Source of the DNA: Urechis unicinctus
Lineage: Eukaryota > Annelida > Polychaeta > Xenopneusta > Urechidae
Length of the DNA stretch: 64,000 nucleotides
NCBI GenBank assembly: GCA_034190875.2
Contig: CM067350.1
Location: 18,934,210 to 18,998,209 of the forward strand
Reading direction: 5' to 3'
The position numbers and the translations under genes are program-made. This document shows positions 13,285-24,644 of this stretch, in pieces. The stretch's first letter is position 1; the number at the start of each line of letters is the position of its first letter. Under the pieces are notes generated by a model. It made no database searches and had not been told where the DNA came from. It worked only from the letters and a program-made list of their open reading frames with translations.

Positions 13285-14410
13285 ATGTTAAACGAGGTAC
13301 ATTATGATGTACCTTATGACGGAGTTCTATATGATGCATCACGTGATTCAGTTCTATATGATGTAGTAGGTGGAACAATTCTACGTGATGAAGAAGTTTT
13401 TACAGTGTTATGTGATGTTCCAAGTGGTACAATTGTAAGTGATGTAGCAGGTGGTACCGTTAGATATGATGTAGCAGGTGGTACAATTACATATAATGTA
13501 GCAGGTAGTACAATTCATTATGATGTAGAGGATGGAACAGTTCTATGTGATGTTACATATCGTGCAGTTCTATGTGATAGAGCAGGTGGTACACTTCTTA
13601 TGTGATGTAGCAGGTGGAACAGTGCTACATGATGTAGCAGGTGGCACAGTTTTATAATGTGTCAATGTAGTATCGCAGGTGGAACAGTTGAATATGAATT
13701 AGCAGGTGGCACAGTTCTATGTGATGTAGCAGGTGGAACAGTTCTATATGATGTAGCAAGTTGAACATTTCTGTGTGATGTAGAAGGTGGTACAGTTCTA
13801 TATGATAGAGCAGGTGGTACACTTTGTATGTAATGTAGCAGATGGAATAGTTCTTTATGAAAGTGCAGGTGGTACAGTTCTATGTGATGTAGCAGGTGGT
13901 ACAGTTCTATATGATGTAGCAGGTGGTACAGTTCTATGTGATGAAGCAGGTGGTACAGTTCAATATGATGTCACATGTCATGCAGTTCTGTGTGATGTAG
14001 CAGGTGGTACAGTTCTGTGTGAAAGAGCACGTGGTACACTTCTATGTAATGAAGCAGGTGGAACTGTACTGTGTGATAGAGCAGGTTGTACACTTCTATG
14101 TCATGTAGTAAGTTGTACAGTTCTATGTGATATGGCAGGAAGTGCTGTTCTATGACGCAACAGGTGGTACAGTTTTATGTGATGTACCAGGTAGTACAGT
14201 TGTAAGTTATGAAGCAAGTAGTACACTTGGACATGATGTGCCAGGTGGTACAATTGTGATATCACAGGTAGTACAGGTATGTAGCAGTTGGTACAGTTCC
14301 ATGTGATGTACCAGGTGTTACAGTTCTGTGTGATGTATCAAATGGTACAGTTCTAAATAATGTACTGTGTGTGTCAATGTATGTTATGTACTATGTGATA
14401 CACCTTGATG
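13285..14410. repeat. 27-bp minisatellite inside NLR intron 4
   Basis: About 40 units of 27 bp with the pattern GTAGCAGGTGGTACAGTTCT followed by ATGTGAT. The period is nine codons, so plus-strand frames at 13261-13605 and 13787-14155 read as a nonapeptide repeat (DVAGGTVLY-like). The array is antisense to and within an intron of the minus-strand NLR gene, stops interrupt it (for example near 13605 and 13660), and no start or splice context supports translation, so I treat it as non-coding. Confidence 0.88.
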
Positions 14411-14544
14411 AGATGTGTCACTTGGTGATATGTGTAATGTTCCAGTTAATGCTTTCATCCGTCTACGAGAACATCGAGTGGATATGTCGTAGATTATCTA
14501 CAGCAGAGGTGGTAGTGAAGGAGAATGAATAACAAATTGCTCAC

Positions 14545-14730
14545 CCTGACGTGTTCCGTCAGCTGCCACTGCTGGCACTCACGCAAGGACCTCAAACAGA
14601 ACATTTCACCCCCGCGTAGAAGTCTCCTGTGACTCCCGACAATAGCTCTCACAATTCGCTTTGCTTTCTTTTCATAACTGGAGAGCAAAAATACATCACA
14701 TCGATCATGCAATGATAATGCTTCCAAGCA
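14545..14730 (-). CDS. NLR gene, exon 4: NACHT-associated helical region
   Basis: Reads SLHDRCDVFLLSSYEKK...GGEMFCLRSLRECQQWQLTEHVR and ends at a good donor (AGG then GTGAGC). The FCLRSLRECQ segment resembles the LRFLxxCLYE stretch after the NACHT winged helix in animal NLRs. The donor phase joins exactly to exon 5 (EHVR then DVLGDQL). The 5' edge is unsure: the nearest acceptor candidates (CCCCAG, TGACAG) put a different frame first, so one base seems to be missing near 14730. Confidence 0.6.
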
Positions 14731-14834
14731 CAGTCAGTCTGTCACAGCAAATCAGTGATTCTCCCTGGGGTTGAAGTTGACCATATAATTCCCCATTTAA
14801 CTACGCCATGACATCTATCTGGACAAGCACATAC

Positions 14835-14936
14835 CCGGATATCAGTGTAGATGCGGCGGATGTCTCTCCTTGCGGGCAAGATTGAGCGGAGGATGTCCGC
14901 GAGGTGGTCTTCTTGGAATCCCCCGAGTGAGGCGTT
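14835..14936 (-). CDS. NLR gene, exon 3
   Basis: Short exon bounded by TTTCAG and CGG/GTATGT, reading NASLGGFQEDHLADILRS then ILPARRDIRRIYTDIR. It is open over its whole length only in this frame. Joining it to exon 2 needs a one-base correction, because exon 2 ends with two bases of a codon left over. No known motif is visible. Its place between the NACHT exon and the pre-LRR exon makes it part of the linker helices. Confidence 0.6.
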
Positions 14937-15101
14937 CTGAAAGATCACATGGAATAAGCACACGTTTATTGAGGAGCTTTGAGGATGGCCACTAATGATA
15001 TAGAAGTGTATTTTAAACATTATCTATAACGACCCTCCCCCCCCCCCCCACTCTCCCCCCTACAGTTTAACTCAATGAATGTCAGACAACAGAATCGTTA
15101 C

Positions 15102-15248
15102 CTGGGTTGGGCTGTGGCGCCGTTTTCCTCATGAGGGTCAGGTGAAATATTGGTGGGACTGGTAGGACCTCCAGTCACTGCATCCAGCAGCTTGTGGTGT
15201 CGGGCATTACCCAGCAGTCCGACTGTATACAGGAGCAGCAGGTCCATT
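15102..15248 (-). CDS. NLR gene, exon 2
   Basis: Acceptor CTACCCAG before 15248 and donor GTAACG after 15102. Joined to exon 1 in phase it reads NGRMDLLLLYTVGLLGNAR then HHKLLDAVTGGPTSP. The LLLYTVGLLGN segment is the hydrophobic helix common in NLRs before the LRRs (similar to VLLFVAGLLG). The tail of the exon is polar and looks like a loop. Confidence 0.7.
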
Positions 15249-15391
15249 CTGGGTAGCGCACACACAGAATACGATCAGACAGGGTGATTACAAGCAGTGA
15301 ACGTGTTGACATCGTCGTGATGTGTGGTGGTTATACCGCTGTTTAATGCTGTGTTCTCATCTTCTTATGGAACCACTTTTGAACAACATAC

Positions 15392-17328
15392 CTGCCATTG
15401 TTGGTTGTCACCACCTTAAGAAGCTCCCCAGTGCTGCCTATGGCCAAAGCTACAGCCGCGCAGATCTCCTGCAGGGACTGGTGGGGAACGATGTAAGTGG
15501 TTATGTAGCCACGGCCAGACTCAGTTTCAACAGGTATCAGGTGTTTGGAGACGAGTCCGGTCTTCATTAAGTCATCTTCTCTGATATCTTCTCTCCTGAG
15601 ATCCTCTTCAGTGATGTCCACTTGCTTCATATCGGTGTTCACCAAGAGCTTCTTGACCAACACGCAGACTTTCTGTATTGTTGTTCCTTTTCTTTTCCAC
15701 AACGTGTCATTTGTGATGGGGTTCGCTTTCAAATCTACTTCACCTTTTTTCATTAGCGAGGCCAGGAGGGCAACAGCAAAATCCGTGCGGTTTTCCAGAT
15801 GCAGGTCGTCCTCAGCTGATAGCTTCTTTACATGCCAGACTAACGAGACTGCCATGAGGGGTGTCTGACATAAGAGACGGATGTCATCCCTATCTTGTAA
15901 AAACTTCCAGACATCTCCAAACTTGGCCCCCAGTTCTACCTGCAAAAACCTCTCCAAGCTGCTTTCACGGAACCCGAGAACATTAACTTTTTCGTTGAAT
16001 GTCCCCCAAGCCTCCTGTAGGCCCCAGGGCCGTGATGTAACCAGTACTCGCGAACTAGGAAGCAACTTTCCTTTCATTAGGTTGCCGATAACATCCTTGA
16101 CGGGTGCTACCTTGGTAGTGCCAGACACAGGGCTGACACTTTTTTTTATTTCTAGGAACGGTACTTGGGATTCGTCCGCCCCGTCAAGGATGATAATGAG
16201 CTTGTTGCTTTGCTTCTCTATTTTCTTCCATATCTCCTCCTGGAACTCTGCGTCTGGTCCATGCTGCATGAGTAAGTCTCGCAGTGACGTACGGTGGTCA
16301 TGGATTGATCGCAGGGGAATAACAAATGGGGAATATGGTATTCCAGGCCATTTCTTCACGGCAATTTGTGACGCAATATACTTCATTGCAGAGCTTTTCC
16401 CAGTACCTGGATGCCCGACGAACAACATAGATCTTGCTTTGTTCCCGCCCCGCTCCTCGAATATGTCCTTCAGATCGATGGAATCTGCGGCCGTGCGTGT
16501 GAGTCCCTGTAGGCCGCTTATGTTGGGTTCGTCCTCTTCACGATTTAATGTTAGATCTATGTATTCCCGAGAGGGAAGATTCATCACTTCTTCTAGCAGA
16601 TTTGGTTCAGCATATTTCTCCCCAAGAAGACTGAAATAAGCTTCGATCCAAACATCCTCCACAGACTGCGCTGCTCTGATCGTGTCCTCGTCACGGATGA
16701 GGTCGCTCAACTCGCTTTGGTTGGAAACAAGGAGGAATGTGACTAATGCTAAGTATGCATGGAGGCTAGCATCCATGATGCAATCAATCAAAATCCCGAC
16801 TTGGTCTTCTTGTTTTGAAGCAGCTAATATCATTTCAACATCCCGAGCAGGAAGGTAGCTGTCACCTGTCGTCATCATTCGCAAGATTGCGCCCTGCTGT
16901 TTCATTCCTACGAGTTGATCTTTCTTGTTTCCCATTTTCGCCCGTAAGTGAGTCGGAATCTTTTGACCCTTTGGATCTCCCTCTAGATTATGGCTGTATA
17001 GTCGATATCGTAGCGTTGTAAGCCCCTCTGTAGGCGGGTCCACTTCTTCATCAGGACTCAGTAGATTCAATAGGTCTAGTTGATTGGAGACTTTCAATGT
17101 GTCGGCGAATTCGCGGTGACAATGCTTTCTTGGAATAACGGAGTCACGGAGATATCGAAGTTGATCAATGGGGCTTTTTAGGCCAATTCGATCTGCGTCA
17201 TGGCGGGTGATCACATTGTCCAGTCGCAGCTGTTCCATTATATATTTCGGATGCTGAAGTAGCTCCACGAATTCCTCTGCATATTGTATCAGTAGTTCGC
17301 ACTCGGGGCATTCTGATCTCGTAGCCAT
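15392..17328 (-). CDS. NLR gene, exon 1: tandem CARD-like domains and NACHT ATPase (NOD2-like receptor)
   Basis: Intracellular innate-immune sensor of the NLR family. The start ATG at 17328 sits in a strong context (GCGCCATGG). Exon 1 gives about 645 residues. Residues 12-95 and about 145-215 each look like a CARD-type death fold (pattern DADRIGLKSPIDQLRYL; then HAYLALVTFLLVSNQSELSDLI). The NACHT follows: Walker A GHPGTGKS at 305-312, Walker B LIIILDGADE at 377-386, sensor VLVTSRPWG at 428-436, and the conserved HQSLQEICAAVALA at 615-628. The order CARD-CARD-NACHT-LRR is that of vertebrate NOD2, where ligand binding drives NACHT oligomerisation and CARD signalling. The frame is intact to the donor GTATGT. 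Later exons are at 15248, 14936, 14730 and 12594. Lineage-specific NLR expansion is common in invertebrates, so orthology to NOD2 is not implied. Confidence 0.88.
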
Positions 17329-17399
17329 GGCGCTATCTCTGGTGTCATGCGATAGGAGCTGCTGTTGAATGGAACCAATTCAATAATAAATATATAACG

Positions 17400-18975
17400 T
17401 ATCAAACACATATGAATACACTTGTTGGATACCTATTTAAGGTTTGGCAATAGCGACTGTGCATTGATCCGCTGGCGGTAAAGGGTTAACAGTCCAGTCT
17501 TGCATAGATGTCGGGCACTGACTGGGTTTTACAATGGGAGGTTTCAGGGTGGAAGTGATGTCGTTTGTGAGGACGAGGTTGGGCAGCAGGTTTAGCGAGC
17601 ATTACAATCACAGGAGTACATCGCATGAAGATGCAGGTATAATGAGGTAGGGTTGCAACAGTATATAAGGTCTATGGTAACCACGCATGGATATATGACA
17701 TTTAAGGTACAATGAGGTTATGACGTCATAAAATATGTTCTTCGGGCGGGCACCACTCAAGTCTCTCGTGACTTATGCGGCGCGTTCAGCCCGAAAGACT
17801 GTCTGCCTCGCTTCTATCACCGGAGCTGGGCTACTGCTCAGTACTAAATTACCATCACTGTCCTTTACATATAAGACTCAGCGTTAGCTTTAACGGGGAG
17901 GTACGTCTTAACGCGATATGGTCGTTCAACTTGATGGACTCTATCAGGTATGGTGATTATATGTAAATATTCCCTTTGCAATACTGTCAGCAAACATAAG
18001 TTAAACTGATAGAGGTATTACCTTAGAAGAAGTATGTTGACCGTCGTATGTAGAGTGCGGTTTTCTTGACAGTCAGGCCTTTCCTTGATCCCTAGATAGC
18101 AGGAACAAAGTCTATGTCTTCCGTGTGACGTAAGTCGATTACCTAATATCAACACAGTTTCTTAACAAAAGAACCGCAAGCAATAATCGCTACCTAATTC
18201 AACGCAAGTATTATGAGTTGAAAATATATCGTCCTCTTCCTGGGATGAGCGGCGATCGAATGGCGCAGTCGCACCAAGATCCCACCTTTATCTTTGGTTG
18301 CAGTTGTCTCTTATCGCGTCTAATTGACTTAACAACCAATCAGAGATTGGGGCGAACTTCAGCAAAGTTGTTTTTCTAGTATGTCTTTGTCCTTGCTAAA
18401 CAATGCAAGGACATCATGTCACGTCATCGCGGCGCGCTACAGGGATCAGACCTCAAGGAGCTATAGGATGAATCATAAACGCATGTGCCGACATGTTCAA
18501 TGGGACAGCCAGGCAGAGCTCATTCTGGGTTACATACCAGAGCTGATTCTCAGAGCATCAATCTATACATGTCCATATATCAATGAATGTTCTGTTAACC
18601 TGTCTGATTATAATGCCTCCTGACTAGAATGATAATAGCAGCGTTAGTACCATACACAGCGTGGCTTATTCAAGGCCTTTTTCTCTTCCGAGGATTGGCG
18701 GTTTATGTCTGTATATGAAACATCCGACGTATGGAAGTTATTTTCTGGTCATTTCCACAACGTGCTTCCAATAACTTTATTATCTGGCCACTTTTATAAT
18801 GTGTTACAGATGACAGATTTGTTAAACACATTGCACGCCCAATACGTGACAAGTTCTGCTATTGATGGTCCATCATACCAGGTACTAAACCCTAACATCC
18901 ACTCATATCCTCCTAATCTGCCATGTACTGCCAACCCCCTTTACCCTCCTACTCTGACATCTACTGTCTGACCCT
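17400..18975. other. NLR 5' flank, no gene seen
   Basis: Mixed-composition DNA with short open frames in several phases (17775-17966, 18381-18623, 18705-18971), none with a recognisable domain, splice pattern or codon bias. It probably contains the NLR promoter and 5' UTR. Confidence 0.5.
17721..17728. promoter_or_regulatory. CRE/ATF-type palindrome upstream of the NLR
   Basis: TGACGTCA inside the 14-bp palindrome TTATGACGTCATAA, about 390 bases before the NLR start codon. A perfect CRE is a known binding site for CREB/ATF/AP-1 factors, which act on many immune genes. Whether it belongs to this gene is inference from distance only. Confidence 0.35.
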
Positions 18976-18979
18976 TTAT

Positions 18980-19039
<60 letters not shown>

Positions 19040-19060
19040 GTCGTCGTCGCCATCATCATC
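18980..19060. repeat. (TCA)n microsatellite
   Basis: About 20 TCA triplets followed by a few TCG triplets and more TCA. Read through, it gives poly-Ile or poly-Met frames, which are not genes. Confidence 0.95.
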
Positions 19061-19862
19061 ACCACGGTCACCATCATCATTTTCATCTTGAATACCACAA
19101 TAACCCTTCCTTCATTCTGTGATAATGTCGTCATCTTACCATATGCTTCCATTTCCATCACCATGACTCATCCGGTAAGCATTTTGGGTGTTTCAGTGCA
19201 CATTGCTCTCTGCGATCCTCTTTTTTTCTTGTCCCTCCATCGCTTGTTGGCTGGGACCTGTGGTATAATCTATGACCTTATCAGGCATACATTAACACGA
19301 TCGAAACACGAAAGAACATCTCATGGAGTACATGTGTCGACTGGGACGTTGTCACGTAATCTACAGTATATCTATATGCCCATATAAGGCTATCATCAGT
19401 TCTGGGTCAGGTGATCTGGTAGCTTGGACTTGATCAGTTGCCAACTAACTTGTCGGTGAACTGACAGTACATCAGTCGAGACATTCATTGCGTCTTTATC
19501 TTTTCCACGTGCCGCTTTTAGACCCCTCCTGGCGGGCTGATAAGCATACGTGTCAAAAGGTATGTAAGGGCTGCTTGATAAGGTTGAGCTTGGTTATTCG
19601 AGCCAATAACTGACCGATTTCATTGTCTGCAATTTTTTTCCCGCCGAATCGCTCGAGTCAAGCACGACCCAACAGGGTGACACGCGGTGCTCTTGGGCCG
19701 TTCTGGGAGGTCGGGTATCAGCAACCGAAACATTCACGTTCTATCAATTTGAATCCTATGGATATCATATTCCATTTTAATACATAAGATGCATGCCAAT
19801 GTTAGCCATACTAGCATTGCAAAATAATCTATATTGTGTTCTTTCACATTACAGTTACTTAC
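19061..19862. other. Intergenic, nothing recognised
   Basis: No tandem repeat, RNA gene or conserved protein segment visible on either strand. Confidence 0.5.
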
Positions 19863-19978
19863 GGCCCGGTGAAGGTGACGGAACCGTGTCACCCCATTAG
19901 GCCTGGTAGCGTCGTCCTTAATGAGAGAGTCACCTTGATTGACGTGATGGTCGATGTCCACGAAGTGAAGCAGTATTT
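19863..19978 (-). CDS. Possible isolated exon, function unknown
   Basis: A 116-base open stretch bounded by a good acceptor (ATTTCAG) and a consensus donor (GCC/GTAAGT). It reads LLHFVDIDHHVNQGDSLI then KDDATRPNGVTRFRHLHR. The residue make-up looks protein-like (charged, soluble, no low complexity) but I do not recognise the family and found no partner exon nearby. It could be an internal exon of a larger minus-strand gene or a chance frame. Confidence 0.3.
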
Positions 19979-19979
19979 C

Positions 19980-20865
19980 TGAAATAAAATACACTTAATG
20001 TTAAGATAAAAGTACTTAATTAATCTGGTTGGCTGATTCATCAGAGATAAAGCACGGAGCTGTCAATACATGGGGTCGATGTATTAGTCACACTGCCTGT
20101 TCACATAACTCAGTGGCTGCTTTTAGCTGCGTATGTCTTGGTTGAAGTCCTCTTAATGTGAATAATTTGATCAATCATGTTTGTTATCAGTTGAGAAACA
20201 GCCAGTACCTGCTTACTTATACGTTCTTGACACGAACGCCCATTATTGAGCTACCTGGCACGAGGTGGTACGACATACTCACGTGTCAATCATACAACAT
20301 CGCCTTCTAAAGTCCAGAGAGCAGCATCCATTTTGATAATGCGCGCTTGTTGACCGCTGTAAGTTAGTCAATGTGATGAAAAGTAAACAGCATCAACCCC
20401 TAACCGACCCAGACACAACCCTTAAGCACTCATCTTGACAGCAGATTGAAACCCTCGGGGATCATTTGGGTTCGAAGTAGCTTGATTATCGCGTGTAGAT
20501 ATCATGACGATATGCTATGGCGTGGTCACGTGGATGATATGCATGGGGAACTACGTCCCCGCGTTTTCGCCGGATCACCCACGTGACCTTAGGATAGCTC
20601 ATTCATATGTAGAACGAGAGAGGATGAGGAATGATGGAGAGTGAGTGCGGGTGAAGATAGAATTCTTGCCGGGCTGCAGTCCAGAGTAAATTACCGTTCA
20701 ATATATGGCCTTTTGTTACTCCAGTATTCAGCAATACACAATGCTTATACGCAACATGCTTGAAAGGGTCAAAGTAAGTCATGAAGTATGGAGCATGTGA
20801 GTAGACCAACTCGCCATAGTTGAGAATGACAGGTGCATATCGCTGTATTGCGCAGACAGACCCCA
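19980..20865. other. Intergenic, nothing recognised
   Basis: AT-rich unique sequence with only short frames. The open frame on the minus strand at 20603-21007 merely runs into the neighbouring minisatellite. Confidence 0.5.
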
Positions 20866-20869
20866 CAGA

Positions 20870-21665
20870 CAGACAGACAGACACACACACACACCTGCAT
20901 CCGATAGACAGAGACACGCCTGTATCACACCTGGCACAGACCCACAGCAGAGCTGCATCGCACAGGCTTATGGCACAGACATCTGGCACAGACAGACGCC
21001 ACGACACAGACAGACGCTCACCACATCTGGCACAGACAGACCCGACACAGACAGACGCTCACCACATCTGGCACAGACAGACCCGACACAGACAGACCCG
21101 ACACGCTCACCACACCTGGCACAGACACACAGACCCACCACATCTGACACAGACCCGCTCACCACATCTGGCACAGACAGACCCGACACAGACAGACGCA
21201 CACCACACTGACAGACAGACCCGACACAGACACACCACATCTGGCACAGACAGACCCGACACAGACAGACGCTCACCACACACACCTGGCACAGACAGAC
21301 CCGACACAGACAGACAGACCCACACACATCACCACATCTGGCACAGACAGACCCAGACACACAGACAGACGCTCACCACATCTGGCACAGACAGACCCGA
21401 CACAGACAGACGACTCACCACATCTGGCACAGACAGACCTCACCACATCTGGCACAGACAGACCCGACACAGACAGACGCTCACCACACCTGAAACAGAC
21501 AGACCCGACACAGACAGACGCTCACCACACCTGACACAGACAGACCCGACACAGACAGACGCTCACCACACCTGACACAGACAGACCCGACACCGACAGA
21601 CGCTCACCACACCTGACACAGACAGACCCGACACAGACAGACGCTCACCGCACCTGGCACAGACC
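20870..21665. repeat. 41-bp minisatellite (CACAGACAGAC type)
   Basis: Units of about 41 bp built from GCTCACCACATCTGGCACAG then ACAGACCCGACACAGACAGAC, about 18 copies, with partial and shortened units in the middle. Strong strand asymmetry (almost no T-rich or G-rich stretches on the plus strand) makes long frames on both strands; none has real protein features. Confidence 0.9.
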
Positions 21666-21669
21666 CATA

Positions 21670-22147
21670 CACACAGCCGCTCAAGTCATAAAACACCACC
21701 CGTCTCTGGCTTCTGGCATATATAGACAAGAAGCCCGAGAGGAGGGGCGTTTTATGACTCGAGTACCTGTGCCCACTCGGACCTGCACGAAACCGCCCAA
21801 CTCGGATGGTAGACAACAGGTCAAAGTGCGTTATGAAGTATGGGATGGATGATCAGAGTATACATTGTGTAGTTGGATGTAAATATGGCCCATGTTCAAC
21901 CAACAGTTCACTGTTTCGCGTCCCAATGTGTTTCCGCAGGTTTCACGTCCAGGAATATTGACCAACAGAACACAGTATCCATTAAAGATGCAATTCATAC
22001 AAAATCATAATAATTCTACTACGATTGGCAATGATATACCAAAAAGTCGTATCGATGACCCCTGATATTTCTATGACCTTTGAAGTCCGATTTCTTAGTT
22101 TTGAAAGGACGTGAATTTTATAACCATGTGTGACGCTAGGTAACCCC
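21670..22147. other. Intergenic, nothing recognised
   Basis: Unique AT-rich sequence. No gene, RNA or repeat recognised. Confidence 0.5.
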
Positions 22148-22185
22148 GGGGGGGGGGGTGTGTGGGGGGTGGGGGGGGGGGGGGT
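22148..22185. repeat. G-rich tract, quadruplex-prone
   Basis: Runs of 6 to 14 G with short T/GTG breaks over 38 bases. Four or more G-runs this close can fold as a G-quadruplex. Homopolymer lengths here are also the least reliable bases of any assembly. Confidence 0.8.
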
Positions 22186-22202
22186 AGGACTGGTGTCTCA
22201 CT

Positions 22203-22667
22203 ATGTGGAGGTTAGTGGGGATGTGCCGCCAATTTGGGTCGGGTTTTTTTTTTGCATTTGGGTTTACAAATGGGTCGTTATTTCTTGAAGACAGGTATAG
22301 CAATGGGTCGGTTTTTTTGGCAATGACCTGGTATACCAATAGGTTCATACTTTTGACAGCGACTTTAGCAATGGATATTTGTTTTGTGATGGGTATTCAA
22401 TACGATGCTCAATATTGGGCGTTTGCACAGGTCCCCTGGATCAATGGTGGCCAGCCCTATCAGGCAGCGTGGTTGCGTTGTTTCAAAGACAAGTTTTATG
22501 GCATGATAAGCAAACAGAAAGGTCAGGTCAGTACATTCTCCTTCCACGGTTTCCTGCAATATCGTCTACCTCATGGGCCGGACGTCCTGGTGCGCTCGTC
22601 GATAGCCGTACCACTATATTCTTCATACAACTGCTATATAAAATTACAACATAATGCTGGAGAATGA
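22203..22667 (+). other. Unassigned 154-codon open frame
   Basis: ATG at 22203 and a stop at 22665-22667. The first half is T-rich and reads as hydrophobic residues because of repeated AATGGGTCG-type DNA (22200-22350). The second half (VPWINGGQPYQAAWL onward) looks more like a soluble protein, but I recognise no domain. More likely repeat-derived than a gene. Confidence 0.2.
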
Positions 22668-23610
22668 ATGCGATATGCAGATCCGATTGATGATCGATCA
22701 GAATTTGGGGTTGCAAGTGTTAAATCGCGCTTTTGCAACTTTAAAACTGGATAGCTCTCTGAAACTCGATAACCTTATTGATAGTCACTCCATGTAAAAG
22801 AGACTTTCCGCAACACTTCAACGATCTGCGTTCTTAGGAGATTTCATATTGCGACATTGTCAGAGGTAGGCGAGTCTGAATAGGAAGTTCGTCGAATTGG
22901 AATTGAACTGATTTACAAGGTCAGTGTGCCTGTTGCATTCATTTGCACAATTCACAGCCATTTAGCGTGTGCGAGTGAATCTGTTGACATGCTTAAAATG
23001 CTTTTAATTTTTGCTTATGTCATCCCGTTGAACCTATCAACCCTGTTTATTGGAACATCCCAATGTACTGTTTGACCTACATTGGTCAGGACGCTCATCT
23101 CTTCTCTCCATCCCTTATACTTTAAGAATTACAGTAGAACTGTCATGATACTCAAAATGCGACAAAGCGGTTGTTATTCGAGGATTAATATATGATTTAG
23201 CCCTGCGCGGACGTATAATAATGCTACTGCCAACCGGACAAACGGCAGCCCGACATAATGCGTTTATTGTTGGGGTTTTCTAACCATGGACGTTTTGTCA
23301 GAATTGCGCGTACGACTTCCTCACACTCAGGTTAACATGAATGAAGTGAGGACTTTTTCAAAACAAATTTAGTTCGAACTTTATCAGACCCTTGTAGACT
23401 GTAAAGCAAATTCCAGAATAGGGCTAATAAATTATCTTATCTTATCTTATCCTCCGGAGTTAAGTTGACGGCAAACACTGACGCGAATTGACTTGAGGTA
23501 TCGTGGTACCCAGGAAATGCCGTTGTAACTGCTAAGGAATCTGACTATTGCCTTGATTAAATTACAGTTGGTTTTGTCCGGTAATCCACGGAAATGTCCA
23601 CACTTTAATT
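22668..23610. other. Intergenic; possible retroposon tail ending in (TTATC)n
   Basis: Unique sequence ending at 23427-23451 in AATAAATTATCTTATCTTATC. Short simple-repeat tails after an AATAAA are common at 3' ends of some non-LTR retrotransposons. No coding part of such an element is visible upstream, so this is a weak call. Confidence 0.3.
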
Positions 23611-23614
23611 TAAT

Positions 23615-23985
23615 ATATATTTTTTTAATGTTCGGGATCCAAAATGGCTGTGTATTGAATTCATGATGAATGACTTTCATAGGGTGGTTATTTAGTAAGT
23701 GAAGTATATTTGTGTTATGGGAATATATATTTTGTCAAGACCCAAATAGGACGTGGAAGTTGACATCCTTCCATACGGTTTGTTTAGTTTAAATATCAAA
23801 TCACTTTCCACCTTTTCTAAAAAAAATTCAAGGCAAAGTTCACAAGAGAAGACGATCTATGAACCTATTGCAACAAAATAGCTTGAGCTCAAATCGATGT
23901 AGAGTGATATCAAACGAACGTATAAAAAACTATGCAATTTTAGATCATGTTCCATCAAGCTTTCATTGTTCTATGATTAATGGTA
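23615..23985. repeat. Direct repeat, copy 1
   Basis: Begins near TTTTTTTAATGTTCGGGATC and ends near TTTTAGATCATGTTCCATC. The same run of landmarks (CATAGGGTGGTT, TAGTAAGTGAAGTATATT, AAAATAGCTTGAGC, ATGCAATTTTAGATCATGTT) recurs about 1 kb to the right. Confidence 0.75.
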
Positions 23986-24159
23986 ATCATGAATTTATAC
24001 CGTTACTTCAGTTAGTCAAAACACAGTCGGCGATATTTTAGTTTGGACTATATCTTATTTTGCGAAGGGCTTACATTTCGCACACTAGAATTTATACCTT
24101 ATATGCATATCAAGAGCCTTTACTACTCAGTAAAAAAGAATTGATCAAGACTATTCGCT

Positions 24160-24320
24160 CCAAAAATTATTACTATCGACGCTATTCTTCAACTACCATG
24201 CAATCGATAAATGTTCAGTTTCCGAACAAATCGCGATATGAAGTCGCCATTCCTTTCTGCTTTAACATTTTTACAAACTCTATAATTCTCGCGATTTCCC
24301 GCATTGCCTTAGCATCCCAA
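24160..24320 (-). repeat. Dispersed repeat, inverted partner of 46318-46460
   Basis: Contains GACGCTATTCTTCAA, TTTCCGAACAAATCGCGATAT, TCTCGCGATTTCCCGCATTG and CCTTAGCAT. The reverse complement of each appears in the same reversed order at 46318-46460. A short non-coding interspersed element seems likely; no coding capacity or clear termini. Confidence 0.7.
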
Positions 24321-24644
24321 GGCAGGGAACATCATTCCTCAGTCGGATAGTTTGAGCTTGTGCCCGGGACCTCGAAATCCCAAACCCGTTGAAAATTATT
24401 GAGAATGAAGAAAAATATATACTCCATCGTTGTAATTGCAAGGTAAAAACGATTGTCTAACCAGTCGCTAAAGTCGAGATTTTCAGCTGAAATTGTCATG
24501 TCTTCGTACATGTATATGTAAGGGGTCATTGTACTTACCATGGTCATGTAGGTGTTTTTGTTCTTAAGGTTTCAAAATTAACTTACTGTCATTTTGCGCA
24601 TGGGCAATGCATGTGGTCTTTGAACCTGTAATGGCAATACACCA

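Noticed and set aside
13261..14155. Repeat protein with DVAGGTVLY-type nonapeptides
   Set aside because: It is a 27-bp minisatellite antisense inside an NLR intron, with stops and shifts between open stretches and no ATG or splice signals.
15881..16639. 252-codon plus-strand frame
   Set aside because: Exact antisense of the NACHT exon; no domain and no codon signal, whereas the minus strand holds all the NACHT motifs.
18923..19387. Poly-Ile / poly-Met proteins
   Set aside because: Read-through of the (TCA)n microsatellite.
20820..21816. Overlapping long frames on both strands (Cys-rich and Thr/His-rich peptides)
   Set aside because: Products of the 41-bp CACAGACAGAC minisatellite; low complexity in every frame.
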